A DNA stretch of 64,000 nt, taken from the NCBI RefSeq assembly GCF_020164485.1, contig NZ_JAIQZA010000006.1:1-64000 (forward strand), read 5' to 3'. The stretch comes from Salegentibacter tibetensis. Lineage in GTDB: Bacteria > Bacteroidota > Bacteroidia > Flavobacteriales > Flavobacteriaceae. Below, in pieces: positions 51,871 to 60,576 of the stretch. Numbering within the stretch: the first letter of the stretch is position 1; every line of letters starts with the position of its first letter. Below the pieces are notes generated by a model. That model had not been told where the DNA came from. It searched no databases and saw nothing but the letters and a program-made list of their open reading frames with translations. The translations under genes and the position numbers were made by a program.

Positions 51871-52413
51871 ATGAATTCAGAAAATTTAGAATTGGCAACT
51901 TTAGCTGGAGGTTGCTTCTGGTGTACCGAAGCCGTTTTTCAACGTTTAAAAGGAGTAGAACAGGTGCTTTCTGGCTTTACCGGTGGGAATATAAAGAATC
52001 CCGCTTATCGCGAGATCATTACCGGCAGAACAGGCCACGCTGAAGCTATTCAAGTTAGATTTAATCCAGAAATAATAAGCTTTCAGGAATTGCTGTATGT
52101 GTTTTTTGCCACACACGATCCCACAACGCTTAACCGTCAGCAAAATGATGTAGGTACACAATATCGCAGTGCCGTTTTTTATCATTCTGAAGCACAAAAA
52201 GAAACTGCTGAAAAAGTAATTGAGGAGCTGGAAGAAAGGGATATTTTTGAGAATAAAATTGTAACCGAAATTAGCGCGGTAAAAGATTTTTATATTGCAG
52301 AAAAAGAACATCAGGATTTCTATAACCAGCACAGGCAGCAGCCATATTGCCAGTTTATAATAGACCCTAAAATAAAAAAACTAACTGAAGTCTTTTCAGA
52401 TAAACTGAAATAA
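51871..52413 (+). CDS. msrA: Peptide-methionine (S)-S-oxide reductase
   Basis: This 180-residue repair enzyme reduces methionine-S-sulfoxide. The catalytic motif [14 protein letters not shown] (about 13-26) carries the nucleophilic Cys. The later [14 protein letters not shown] and the C-terminal [18 protein letters not shown] are also typical. There is no signal peptide and no fused MsrB domain. A TAAATTTG box (51846-51853) lies 17 bases upstream. folE follows 7 bases after the stop, so the two may share a transcript. Confidence 0.96.
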   Translation: MNSENLELATLAGGCFWCTEAVFQRLKGVEQVLSGFTGGNIKNPAYREIITGRTGHAEAIQVRFNPEIISFQELLYVFFATHDPTTLNRQQNDVGTQYRSAVFYHSEAQKETAEKVIEELEERDIFENKIVTEISAVKDFYIAEKEHQDFYNQHRQQPYCQFIIDPKIKKLTEVFSDKLK

Positions 52414-52420
52414 TAAAAAG

Positions 52421-53017
52421 ATGGCTTATAAATTCAAAGAAGAATATAATATTGAAGTTACTGACGGGCTTCAGGAAAACTATAAAAATATCCTTGACGG
52501 AATTGGGGAGGATATAAGTAGGGAAGGTATAGAGAAAACACCAGAACGGGCAGCGAAAGCTATGCAATTCTTAACCCAGGGCTACAAAATGGATGCAGAA
52601 ACCATTTTAAAGGAAGCCATGTTCAAGGAAAGTTATGACGAAATGGTGGTAGTAAAAGACATCGAATTGTATTCGCTGTGTGAACACCATATGTTGCCAT
52701 TCTTTGGAAAGGCCCATATTGCGTATATCCCCAACGGCCATATTGTTGGTCTAAGCAAATTACCAAGAGTGGTAGATGTTTTTGCCAGGCGACTGCAGGT
52801 ACAGGAACGCTTAACCCACGATATTCTGGAATGTATAAATAACACCCTTAAGCCAAAAGGAGTTGCGGTGGTTATTGAAGCAGTGCATATGTGTATGATG
52901 ATGCGCGGTGTACAAAAACAAAATAGTGCAACTACAACTTCCGGATTTAGAGGACAATTTGAGAAAATAGAGACCAGGAATGAATTTTTAAAATTAATTA
53001 GCTCTAATCTTAGATAG
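52421..53017 (+). CDS. folE: GTP cyclohydrolase I
   Basis: This 198-residue enzyme converts GTP to dihydroneopterin triphosphate, the first step of folate synthesis. The zinc ligands Cys and His lie in [20 protein letters not shown] (about 84-103) and the later Cys in VHMCMMMRG (about 162-170); [20 protein letters not shown] is the second signature. Length and motifs match the type IA enzyme. It is downstream of msrA and upstream of a small membrane-protein gene (45-base gap). Confidence 0.97.
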   Translation: MAYKFKEEYNIEVTDGLQENYKNILDGIGEDISREGIEKTPERAAKAMQFLTQGYKMDAETILKEAMFKESYDEMVVVKDIELYSLCEHHMLPFFGKAHIAYIPNGHIVGLSKLPRVVDVFARRLQVQERLTHDILECINNTLKPKGVAVVIEAVHMCMMMRGVQKQNSATTTSGFRGQFEKIETRNEFLKLISSNLR

Positions 53018-53062
53018 GAAATTGGCACTTTATTTGCTTTATTTAATTAAAAGCAATTCAAA

Positions 53063-53371
53063 ATGAAACTTTTAAAAGATAGATTATTTATAAAAGGCCT
53101 GGTTTACGATGCTATAGGTATGGCTTCCATGGCAATTCCAGTGGTAGGGCCGTTTCTCGATATATTATGGGCGCCGTATGCCGCCAAGAAAATGACGGAA
53201 ATGTACCCCGGAAAAAAGGGTAAAGTAGCTTCGGTAATTGTATTTATAGAGGAGATTCTACCTGGAACAGATATCATTCCAACTTTTACGTTAATGTATT
53301 TCTATACTTTTATTTGGAGTAAAAAGAAGCAACCAAAAGAGCAAGTGATTGAAGTTGAGATTATAGAATAA
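53063..53371 (+). CDS. Small conserved membrane-associated protein
   Basis: This 102-residue protein has two to three hydrophobic stretches (about 10-38, GLVYDAIGMASMAIPVVGPFLDILW, then IPTFTLMYFYTFIW) and a basic/acidic tail (KKQPKEQVIEVEIIE). The motif WAPYAAKKMTEMYPGKKGK (about 36-54) recurs in flavobacterial homologues I recognise but cannot name. It follows folE on the same strand and is followed by a strong terminator. Confidence 0.68.
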   Translation: MKLLKDRLFIKGLVYDAIGMASMAIPVVGPFLDILWAPYAAKKMTEMYPGKKGKVASVIVFIEEILPGTDIIPTFTLMYFYTFIWSKKKQPKEQVIEVEIIE

Positions 53372-53401
53372 AGTTTCTGAAATTGACAAATAATTTATAC
53401 G

Positions 53402-53436
53402 AAACGAGATTCCAGCCTGGAATCTCGTTTTTTTTT
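53402..53436 (+). terminator. Terminator after the small membrane-protein gene
   Basis: A 13-bp stem (AAACGAGATTCCA / TGGAATCTCGTTT) with a 3-base loop is followed by nine T in a row. Confidence 0.9.
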
Positions 53437-53532
53437 GCATTTGTTTCATACTATTTAAAAACTCTTTAACAGCTAGCCTTCCCTGGTTTTTAATTGTTTT
53501 GTGTAATTTCCCGTGAATGTAAAATTTATACA

Positions 53533-54426
53533 ATGTCAAAATTTAATCAGGACAGACCAAAAATAAACAGCCCCTCAAAAATTTCATTCTCCGGCTGGAA
53601 GAAAATAGCTTTTATAATAAAGGATAAAATAGGTGAAAATAACCTGACCATTGTTTCTGCCGGAGTTGCTTTCTATGCGTTTTTAGCCATCTTTCCAGCA
53701 GTTATGGCTCTTGTTTCTATTTATGGTTTGGCGGTAACCCCGGCGCAAATTGAAAATCAATTAACACAACTTGGTACAATTATACCAGAAGAAGCTTTTG
53801 GTATTGTAGAGGAGAGGTTAGAAAATTTTATTTCAACTTCAGGAAGTACATTAGGCTGGGGAATGATTATAGGAATACTATTTAGTATTTGGAGTGCTAA
53901 TAAAGGTATGAAGTCATTATTTACTGGTATTGATATTGCTTACGCTACACCAAGTGAGCGTGGATTTATAAAACAAAATGCGCTTACTTTATTGTTCACG
54001 TTTGCTGCCATAATATTAGTTATTTTAAGTATGGGTTTGATTGTGGTTTTTCCCGCCCTCGTAGAGGAGTTGGGTCTACCTCAAAATATAGAGAACCTCA
54101 TTAGCTGGTTGCGCTGGCCAATTTTGGCCATAATTGTCGGCCTGTTTCTTTGCATTGTTTATAAATACGCACCAGAGCGAACTAACCCAAAATTGAGATG
54201 GGTAATTCCCGGCGCCCTGGTTGCAACTATTCTATGGTTAATCGCGTCCTGGGGCTTTTCTTTTTATGTAAGTAATTTTGGAAGCTATGGAGAGGTTTAC
54301 GGTTCTATTGCAGCTGTTGTTATTATGATGTTATGGCTCTTTATTACTTGTTTTACAATTCTACTGGGAGCTCAAATCAATTCTGCTTCAGAAAGATACG
54401 CAAAGAAAATAGCATCTTTCAATTAA
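53533..54426 (+). CDS. YihY/BrkB family membrane protein (second copy)
   Basis: This 297-residue inner-membrane protein has about six helices. GENNLTIVSAGVAFYAFLAIFP (in two pieces, about 37-58) and GSYGEVYGSIAAVVIMMLWLF near the C-terminus are the family signatures. The start at the ATG of MSKFNQDRP was preferred over an ATG at 53494 because the upstream 13 residues look non-coding. It is more typical of the family than the copy at 15547-16467. Function unknown. Confidence 0.88.
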   Translation: MSKFNQDRPKINSPSKISFSGWKKIAFIIKDKIGENNLTIVSAGVAFYAFLAIFPAVMALVSIYGLAVTPAQIENQLTQLGTIIPEEAFGIVEERLENFISTSGSTLGWGMIIGILFSIWSANKGMKSLFTGIDIAYATPSERGFIKQNALTLLFTFAAIILVILSMGLIVVFPALVEELGLPQNIENLISWLRWPILAIIVGLFLCIVYKYAPERTNPKLRWVIPGALVATILWLIASWGFSFYVSNFGSYGEVYGSIAAVVIMMLWLFITCFTILLGAQINSASERYAKKIASFN

Positions 54427-54431
54427 AATTT

Positions 54432-54554
54432 TAATCCCTCATTGAGGGTTTAATTCCCCCGAGGCCTGCCCGAATCATTCAGGCGGGCTCGCCTCGAAAT
54501 TATAAAATAGTTTTCCAATTCATACCTAATGGGCTTGCCCCGAGGTTCTTGATT
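54432..54554. repeat. Intergenic repeat, family 3 (long copy)
   Basis: The most complete copy. An AATCCCTCATTGAGGG block is followed by a CCCGAATCATTCAGGCGGG hairpin and a second block TTTTCCAATTCATACCTAATG...GGGCTTGCCCCGAGGTTCTTGATT. Parts of each block recur at 20251, 35402 and 49207. Confidence 0.55.
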
Positions 54555-54680
54555 GAAATTGTCTCTCGATAAGTTCGTTAAAACTGTGTTATTTGAAATC
54601 TTTTTAACGTTACAGATGCCGAATTACTACGATATTTATTTAACCGAAATTATCGAGGTAAAACTAATAAAATAAGAATT

Positions 54681-54920
54681 ATGAATAATCAAGTAGTAGA
54701 AACAGGATTAAAGTGGCTGAAAAGGGCTGTAATCCTAAAGGCAGGAAAAGCGATATTGAAAAATCCGGCAAGTATGCTTGGGGTTGGTGTTATAGCCGCC
54801 GGAGCCGGAATTGCGGCTTATAGTTTAATTAAAAAGAATAAAAAGAAAGATCTAACACATATTGATAATATTGAAAACAATAATCCTGAAGTTAAAGGGG
54901 ATAAGAAAATTATAATATAA
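54681..54920 (+). CDS. Small protein with one membrane helix
   Basis: This 79-residue protein has a hydrophobic helix (about 33-51, MLGVGVIAAGAGIAAYSLI) flanked by Lys-rich segments and an acidic tail. The N-terminal half (GLKWLKRAVILKAGKAILKN) is amphipathic and basic. I do not recognise a named family. It may be a general stress or membrane-associated small protein. A terminator starts 17 bases after the stop. Confidence 0.55.
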   Translation: MNNQVVETGLKWLKRAVILKAGKAILKNPASMLGVGVIAAGAGIAAYSLIKKNKKKDLTHIDNIENNNPEVKGDKKIII

Positions 54921-54937
54921 AATTGCTTAAATATTTA

Positions 54938-54983
54938 GACCTCACAGCCCCGATCGTGATCAGGACTGTGAGGTCTTTTTTTT
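54938..54983 (+). terminator. Terminator after the 79-residue gene
   Basis: A 10-bp perfect stem (GACCTCACAG / CTGTGAGGTC), with further inner pairing, is followed by eight T. Confidence 0.88.
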
Positions 54984-55030
54984 GATTTTTTATAAAACAG
55001 TCTTTTCGAAATCCTGTTTGCTTTATTAAA

Positions 55031-57355
55031 TTAAAGCAACCATCTAAGCGAAACCGAAATATTTCTTCCAATGTTAGAAATACCATCTGGCTTTAAGCGG
55101 GATAGATGTGAGATGTAATCTTTATTCAGAATATTATTTGCGCTTACACCAATTCTCATTTCTGTTGAATTTATTGCAAATTGACCTCCAAATCCTGCGC
55201 CAAGAAGACCATAACCCCCGGTTCTTGTTTCAAAAATACTTACGTTATTTTGATCAAATACATTTTTTAGTCTAACAAATGCATATTTACTATAAATCTT
55301 CTCATCAGGATTATCGAATTCCAACCTGAAAGTATTGGTTAAAGAATTTGCCGGAATCAATGGTAAATACTCTCCATTATTTCTTTTTCCCGTCACTGTT
55401 TCAAAACTACTTTCCAAATGTAGCCAGTCTAAAGGATGCGGGTGAATATGTACACCTATTTCTCCGCCGTACAATTCAGCATTGTTCTGAGTGTATTCAA
55501 AAACAGGGTTTCCTTCAATTAACTCGCCCGTGGGTTCCAGATAAATATAATTGTTCACCGTATTGTGAAATCCATTTACGAAAGCTTCAAAATGCTTATT
55601 TCGCCATTCTAGTGAAAGATCTATCTGAAAATTCTGTTCATTCTCAAGATTTTGATCTCCAACTTCATATCTATTGGTTCCGTGGTGGGAACCGTTGGAA
55701 GTTAATTCAGATAAATTTGGCGCCCTAAAACCGGTGGCGAGATTTAGCCTTGCGCTTAGGTTTTCAGTGACAATATATTTTGCACCCAGCGCCCCGTTAA
55801 TACTTTTGTAAGAATTGTCTACGGCAGCAATTTCTCCGCCTTCATGATCGTTCTCTTCTTCATGTTCTTCCCCAGCTTGTTCATCTTCGTGTGCTTCTAC
55901 GGCTTCACTATCAATACTACGGGTGTCAAACCTTAATCCACCCTGAAAATCCCATTTTTCAAAATGCACGTGGGTAGTGGCAAACACACCAAAATCTGTA
56001 GTTACCGCATTCGGAATTAAAATCTCTTCGCCGTAATTGGTATTGGTTTGGTGCATTCCCTGTACGCCTAAAATGGTTTCAAACCTTCCGGTTCGGGGTA
56101 AATTATACTGTAGGTTATAATTTAAAGTTTCCAGATGCATCTCCAGCGCAGGGTGATCGGCACCTTCTTCCTCCTCGAGGTGTTCTTCCTCTCCTACATG
56201 TTCTTCTTCCCCGTGTTCCTCTTCTTGATGACGTTCTTCAAACTCTTTTCGGTTATTGTATTGATAACCCACTTTGAAGTCCAGACTTGAATTATTTAAA
56301 TAAAGTTTATTTTCTAAGCTTAGAATGTGATTATCTATTTCCTGAAAGGGCAGGAGAGGTTCTTTTTCGGTAGACTGTTCTCCTATTTCCTCGGGTATTC
56401 CAATATTCGATTTGTTGAAATTATACCTTAAATCGGTTTTGAATTTAGCATCCTGATAGCCTATTCCTGCTTTAAAATCTGTTTCATTGAAACGGGTGTT
56501 GGTCACTCTTTCGCCATCTCCTGTTTCGTAATCGCTGTGGGCAGCATAACTTCCACGAGCCAGGAATTTTAATTTTTCTCCTGAAGTTTTAGCCATCATA
56601 CTTCCCTGGTATCCCTGTGTATTGCTGAAATAATTTACATCAGTTTCAGCATTTGTTTCATTATCTAAAGCATAGCGTTCAGGATTAAGGTAAAGTACGC
56701 CACCAATCGCGTCGCTTCCGTAGAGAAGGGAAGCAGGGCCTTTTATAACCTCAACACTTTCAATTCCTTTAGAGCTTATGCCAAGGCCATGTTCGTCTCC
56801 ATATTGCTGATTTTCCAATCGAATGCCCTGTGTATAAACCAAAACACGGTTAGAGCTCAAGCCGCGAATTACCGGTTTTCCAATTCCAACTCCGGTAGTT
56901 AAACTTTCAACGCCGGCAATTTGAGTAATCCCGTCGCTTAAGGTTATGGCACCTTTTCTGTTTAATTGTGCTACATTTTCACGTTCTACCCGCATCACAT
57001 TTTCACTCTGCAATTGGTGAAAAGGGGTAGAAACAATCACTTCTTCCATTTCTATGGCAGATTTTTCCAAAGTGATGTTCAAGCTGGAGGTTTCAGGGAA
57101 ATCGAGTTCATTCGAGTAAGTAGCGAAACCTACCGATGAAACCACAATTTTAAATTTTCCATTAGGGATATTTTCTACCCTAAAATTTCCATCAATATCA
57201 CTCATACTGCCTTTGCCAAGTTCTGGAAAATAAACATTGGCACTAAAAACAGGATCTCCGGTTTCAGCGCGGGTAATCTGGCCCGAAAAACTATTCTGGG
57301 CATATATAAGAGGACTAACAGCTAAAAAGAGCAACGAGAAAAGTAAACTTTTCAT
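55031..57355 (-). CDS. TonB-dependent receptor with His/Glu-rich loops (ZnuD-like)
   Basis: This 774-residue outer-membrane receptor has a signal peptide (about 1-19), a carboxypeptidase-regulatory-like domain (about 20-105), a plug (about 110-235, with VIRGLSSNRVLVYTQGIRLE and YGSDAIGGVL) and a barrel. Two low-complexity His/Glu/Asp-rich stretches (about 371-407 and 486-507) lie in predicted extracellular loops, as in the zinc receptor ZnuD. Zinc, copper or nickel is the likely cargo. A small His-rich exported protein is encoded 45 bases upstream, so the two form an operon. No metal-responsive operator could be recognised with confidence. Confidence 0.86.
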   Translation of the reverse strand: MKSLLFSLLFLAVSPLIYAQNSFSGQITRAETGDPVFSANVYFPELGKGSMSDIDGNFRVENIPNGKFKIVVSSVGFATYSNELDFPETSSLNITLEKSAIEMEEVIVSTPFHQLQSENVMRVERENVAQLNRKGAITLSDGITQIAGVESLTTGVGIGKPVIRGLSSNRVLVYTQGIRLENQQYGDEHGLGISSKGIESVEVIKGPASLLYGSDAIGGVLYLNPERYALDNETNAETDVNYFSNTQGYQGSMMAKTSGEKLKFLARGSYAAHSDYETGDGERVTNTRFNETDFKAGIGYQDAKFKTDLRYNFNKSNIGIPEEIGEQSTEKEPLLPFQEIDNHILSLENKLYLNNSSLDFKVGYQYNNRKEFEERHQEEEHGEEEHVGEEEHLEEEEGADHPALEMHLETLNYNLQYNLPRTGRFETILGVQGMHQTNTNYGEEILIPNAVTTDFGVFATTHVHFEKWDFQGGLRFDTRSIDSEAVEAHEDEQAGEEHEEENDHEGGEIAAVDNSYKSINGALGAKYIVTENLSARLNLATGFRAPNLSELTSNGSHHGTNRYEVGDQNLENEQNFQIDLSLEWRNKHFEAFVNGFHNTVNNYIYLEPTGELIEGNPVFEYTQNNAELYGGEIGVHIHPHPLDWLHLESSFETVTGKRNNGEYLPLIPANSLTNTFRLEFDNPDEKIYSKYAFVRLKNVFDQNNVSIFETRTGGYGLLGAGFGGQFAINSTEMRIGVSANNILNKDYISHLSRLKPDGISNIGRNISVSLRWLL

Positions 57356-57400
57356 AGGATTTTTTTTTAAAATAATTATGTTTCTAACAAAAAAGGGTAA

Positions 57401-57718
57401 TTAGACAGCCAAAGGTGGACCGCGCAGCTCGAAAGGAAGCTTTTGATAATTATTTAAAAAATGATAAAATTTGAAGAATTGTTTGTTGATCTCCTTTTCT
57501 AAGACCGATTCAAAATTTATAAAGTCTGCAGCCAGAACCGGACTTTGATTATAGGAGTGTAAATCGCAGTCAAGGTTGTTTTCGTGAAAATGCTTGTCAG
57601 CATAATTAGGGCACAATTCGTGGCCGTGACCTGTAAAGGTGTGTGAAAAACTGATAATAGCAGGAAGCAAAAGCAAAGCTCCCATGAGTATAGAGGTTAT
57701 GTATTTAAAGATTTTCAA
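57401..57718 (-). CDS. Small exported His-rich protein in operon with the metal receptor
   Basis: This 105-residue protein has a signal peptide or N-terminal anchor (about 1-25, ILMGALLLLPAIISF). A polar region is rich in His and contains two Cys (HTFTGHGHELCPNYADKHFHE, in two pieces, then DCDLHS; about residues 26-56). The C-terminal half is helical with hydrophobic residues. The spacing of His and Cys suggests metal binding, and its place just upstream of the His/Glu-rich receptor supports a role in metal capture or sensing. I do not know a named family. Confidence 0.65.
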   Translation of the reverse strand: MKIFKYITSILMGALLLLPAIISFSHTFTGHGHELCPNYADKHFHENNLDCDLHSYNQSPVLAADFINFESVLEKEINKQFFKFYHFLNNYQKLPFELRGPPLAV

Positions 57719-57804
57719 ATAATTTTACTCACTATGTGAAATTTAAATGATCTGGGCCTTACGTGAAATCTGGTTCTCAACTTAAAGCCTTGCGCAGGGT
57801 GGTT

Positions 57805-58107
57805 TTACTGAAATAATTTAGCAAACCCCATTCTACTTAACATCTTTTTTTCAAAAGCCCAAAAGAATTGAAACTGGCCAAAAATCCACCCGAAGCTAAC
57901 CAATAAAACCTGGTATATAGGAAAAATAAGAAAAATCCTGGCGCTCCAATAAACAGCCCAATGGGATGAAGCTTCGTAGATTCCAAGGAAATTACATAAA
58001 GGTACAGCTAGCTTAGCTGATGTAGATCCTGTAATGGCGAATACTAAAAGGATTACAAATATTTGCCAATTAGAATCTATACCCCAACGTGCTTTTAATT
58101 TATTCAT
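57805..58107 (-). CDS. Conserved small membrane protein (DUF6787-like)
   Basis: This 100-residue protein has two to three helices and a conserved flavobacterial pattern: KARWGIDSNWQIFVILLVFAITGSTSAKL (in two pieces, about 4-33) and YQVLLVSFGWIFGQFQFFWAFEKKMLSRMG (in two pieces, about 64-94). I recall these as DUF6787. Function unknown. It stands 86 bases upstream of the small His-rich gene in the same direction. Confidence 0.7.
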   Translation of the reverse strand: MNKLKARWGIDSNWQIFVILLVFAITGSTSAKLAVPLCNFLGIYEASSHWAVYWSARIFLIFPIYQVLLVSFGWIFGQFQFFWAFEKKMLSRMGFAKLFQ

Positions 58108-58151
58108 TTGGCAAAAATACTAAAAGCTTCGGAGAATTAAAATAATCATTG

Positions 58152-58571
58152 TTAAATACGTGTAGGCACTGAGAAGCGTTGGTTATAATGCCTGCTAAAA
58201 AACACAAAGTAATTGTACAGGAGATAATTAACTTCATATCCATAATCTATATTAGGTTCATAATTGATTTCCTGTAAATAAAGATCTGGATTATAAACCT
58301 GGGGTTGTCTTACCCGCTGGTTATATTCTGAAACCAAAAAACGGTTTTTATTTTCCAAATATTGCTGAGAGTAATAACCTTCTGGGCGGGCTATAGAATT
58401 AATAAAAAGGTTAAAGCCCGGTTCAATAATTATAATCTCATATTCAAGACTATCGTTTGCAATACGAACCGTATCTTCATTGATTTGCGAATCTTTCAGG
58501 TTTCTATCGCGCGTGCTTCCGCAGCTATAAACAAATAGCCCCAGTAATAATATATAAATAAAATTTTTCAT
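58152..58571 (-). CDS. DUF6146-like lipoprotein
   Basis: This 139-residue lipoprotein has the lipid Cys at residue 17 (LFVYSC, with start MKNFIYILL). The rest contains IIEPGFNLFINSIARPEGYYS and a tyrosine-rich end (YGYEVNYLLYNYFVFFSRHYNQ in pieces). The pattern matches a Flavobacteriia family I recall as DUF6146. An upstream in-frame ATG at 58589 would place six residues before the signal, so the later start was used. Function unknown. Confidence 0.7.
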   Translation of the reverse strand: MKNFIYILLLGLFVYSCGSTRDRNLKDSQINEDTVRIANDSLEYEIIIIEPGFNLFINSIARPEGYYSQQYLENKNRFLVSEYNQRVRQPQVYNPDLYLQEINYEPNIDYGYEVNYLLYNYFVFFSRHYNQRFSVPTRI

Positions 58572-58669
58572 TCCTCTTTTTATTCTCACTCCGTGAGATT
58601 TATTTTTTCTGAAGTTTAAAATATAATGGTTCTATCCCTAATGTTTTAGAACAAATTATGTTCCTATAA

Positions 58670-59290
58670 TTATTTACCGCCCAGCATTCCTCCGAGCAGG
58701 CTTCCCCCTTTTTTACCCTTTTTACCACCAAAAACCATTCCTGCAACATCGTCTATAACACTACCGTCCCCATCGGAATCCAATAAAGTTTCAACCAAAG
58801 ATTGGTCGTGCAAGGCATTGGATCCCAAAACAGAACCCAATAGTCCCGCCAGCCCTGAAGCATCAACATTATCTTTCCTTTTTTGCTGGCCTAACACGCC
58901 CATCACAACAGGTGCAGCCATTTCCAGGATTTTGTTTACCGATGCTACATCCATATTAAGAGCACCGGCTATGGTTTTGCTTATGCCGCTCTGTTTGTCA
59001 CCCAAAACGTGATTTAAAATTTTACTCCCTTCGCCAGTAAGCTCCTCTGGATTTTTATTTTCCAGGTTGTTTAGAACATCGCCATTATGTTTTTCGCTCT
59101 GTAATGCCTTATCCAAACTTTCAGCCCCTTGGGGATCTTTTGCATTTCGCTTCATTGCACCAAGGATTAGCGGCAAAGCCATTCCCAGGGTTGAAGTTAC
59201 TTTTCCTTTTTCTTCAGAAGTCTTTGAGCTGGCTTTATTCACCAACTCTTCTCCGGTTTGCGTATTTAATAAATCAAGTATAGAAGCCAT
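58670..59290 (-). CDS. DUF937 domain protein
   Basis: This 206-residue protein has the DUF937 pattern: MASILDLLNTQTGEELVNKAS at the start, repeated 60-70-residue units (LGMALPLILGAMKRN, then MAAPVVMGVLGQQKR), an acidic calcium-like DSDGDGSVIDDVAGM stretch (about 171-185) and a Gly/Lys-rich end (GGKKGKKGGSLLGGMLGG). It is cytosolic or periplasmic without a signal. Function unknown; the DSDGDG motif hints at metal binding. Confidence 0.82.
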   Translation of the reverse strand: MASILDLLNTQTGEELVNKASSKTSEEKGKVTSTLGMALPLILGAMKRNAKDPQGAESLDKALQSEKHNGDVLNNLENKNPEELTGEGSKILNHVLGDKQSGISKTIAGALNMDVASVNKILEMAAPVVMGVLGQQKRKDNVDASGLAGLLGSVLGSNALHDQSLVETLLDSDGDGSVIDDVAGMVFGGKKGKKGGSLLGGMLGGK

Positions 59291-59361
59291 AATTTTATTT
59301 TATATCAAATGAATTTACGGCTTTTTAGTAGTTCCGGGCGTTAAAGCTTTATTATAATCTA

Positions 59362-59374
59362 CTCGATAATCGAG
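59362..59374. repeat. CTCGATAATCGAG palindrome upstream of the DUF937 gene
   Basis: This is the complement of the palindrome at 35642-35654, with a near copy at 49102-49114. It lies in the gap between the DUF937 and serA genes, which also contains a partial GAGATTGCTT run at 59434. Confidence 0.4.
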
Positions 59375-59452
59375 ATTAAATGCTCCTAGGTTTTCCTCTA
59401 AAATTAGACAATTATTCGCTATTAATTTCTACTGAGATTGCTTTGGGGTAGT

Positions 59453-60460
59453 TTACTTTTTAAAATGTGAAATAATTTGATTTGAAAGCTCTAAACCTAT
59501 ACGTTCCTGGGCTTCTAGCGTAGAAGCTCCAATATGCGGACTTAAAGAAAGCTTTTCATTCATTAACAATTTAATAGCCGGTCTTGGTTCGGCTTCAAAA
59601 GTATCTAAACCGGCGAAAGCAACCTTGCCATCTTCTATGGCTTCCAGGAGCGCTACTTCATCTATGACACCGCCACGAGCGGTGTTAATAATACCAACTC
59701 CCGGTTTCATCGCTTCTAATTCTTTTTTACCGATTAGTGGTTTAGTTTGCGCGGGCACGTGTAATGTGATAAAATCTGAATGCTTTATAAGCTCTTCTAC
59801 AGGTTCTGTTTTAATCGGTATTTCAATACTTTGGTGATTGTAGAATTCCAAAGTGATTTTTGCTTCCCCAACTTCTTTATCGCTGGCAATAACCTTCATT
59901 CCCAGGCCTAAAGCAATTTTGGCAACTTCGCGCCCAATCCTTCCAAAACCTATAATTCCAAGGGTTTTTCCCCTAAGTTCAATTCCCGCTGAATAGGATT
60001 TCTTTAATTCTTTAAACCTCGATTCTCCTTCTAAAGGCATATTTCTATTAGAATCAAATAATTTTCTCACTCCGCTGAAAAGATGAGCAAAAACAAGTTC
60101 AGCTACAGAGGCTGAAGCCGCTTGTGGTGTATTAATAACTTTTATGCCTTTGCTTTCTGCATATTCTACGGCAATATTATCCAGACCAACACCACCCCGT
60201 CCTATTAATTTTAAGTTTTTACAGGCATCAATAATTGCTTTTTCTACAGTAGTTGCACTTCTAACGAGTAAAACCTCTATACCTTTTGAGTTTATATAAT
60301 CAGCCAATTGCTCCTGGGCTACTTTGGTGCTTATTACTTCAAAACCTGCTTTTTCGAGCTGTTTCACACCGGCTTTGGCAAGGCCATCGTTGGCGAGGAT
60401 TTTTATCTTTTCAGGTTGATTTGGGGTCGTGGGTTTATTAAAAAAATCTTCAGGTTTCAT
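59453..60460 (-). CDS. serA: D-2-hydroxyacid / 3-phosphoglycerate dehydrogenase
   Basis: This 335-residue NAD-dependent enzyme would oxidise 3-phosphoglycerate in serine synthesis. The NAD-binding glycine motif is GIIGFGRIGREVA (about 173-185). The catalytic Arg lies in NTARGGVIDE (about 266-275) and the catalytic His in LSPHIGAST. There is no C-terminal ACT domain, so allosteric serine control is unlikely. It follows serC by 116 bases. The N-terminus is about 18 residues longer than the family start at IKILANDG, and an internal start is possible. Confidence 0.92.
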   Translation of the reverse strand: MKPEDFFNKPTTPNQPEKIKILANDGLAKAGVKQLEKAGFEVISTKVAQEQLADYINSKGIEVLLVRSATTVEKAIIDACKNLKLIGRGGVGLDNIAVEYAESKGIKVINTPQAASASVAELVFAHLFSGVRKLFDSNRNMPLEGESRFKELKKSYSAGIELRGKTLGIIGFGRIGREVAKIALGLGMKVIASDKEVGEAKITLEFYNHQSIEIPIKTEPVEELIKHSDFITLHVPAQTKPLIGKKELEAMKPGVGIINTARGGVIDEVALLEAIEDGKVAFAGLDTFEAEPRPAIKLLMNEKLSLSPHIGASTLEAQERIGLELSNQIISHFKK

Positions 60461-60576
60461 TTATTTATAATTTTAATCCCTTGTGTGGGAATTTGATACA
60501 GGTTTGTACTCATTTTCCTGTCTGTTGCCAATTTTTGCGTCCAGCATCCTGCTGGTTTCATTTATTGTATTTTTAT

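Noticed and set aside
56150-56240. Repetitive GAA/CAT-rich stretch that first looked like a tandem DNA repeat
   Set aside because: It encodes the His/Glu-rich loop of the receptor in frame without regular unit length or spacers, so it is protein low complexity and not a CRISPR or minisatellite.
57738-57760. AT-rich palindromic stretch upstream of the small His-rich gene as a possible Zur box
   Set aside because: The symmetry is weak and I know no verified Bacteroidota Zur consensus to compare it with, so no operator was called.
58584-58598. TCTCAC-TCC-GTGAGA inverted repeat upstream of the DUF6146-like gene
   Set aside because: Six-bp arms with a 3-base loop are expected by chance at this scale, and part overlaps possible coding sequence of the longer start.
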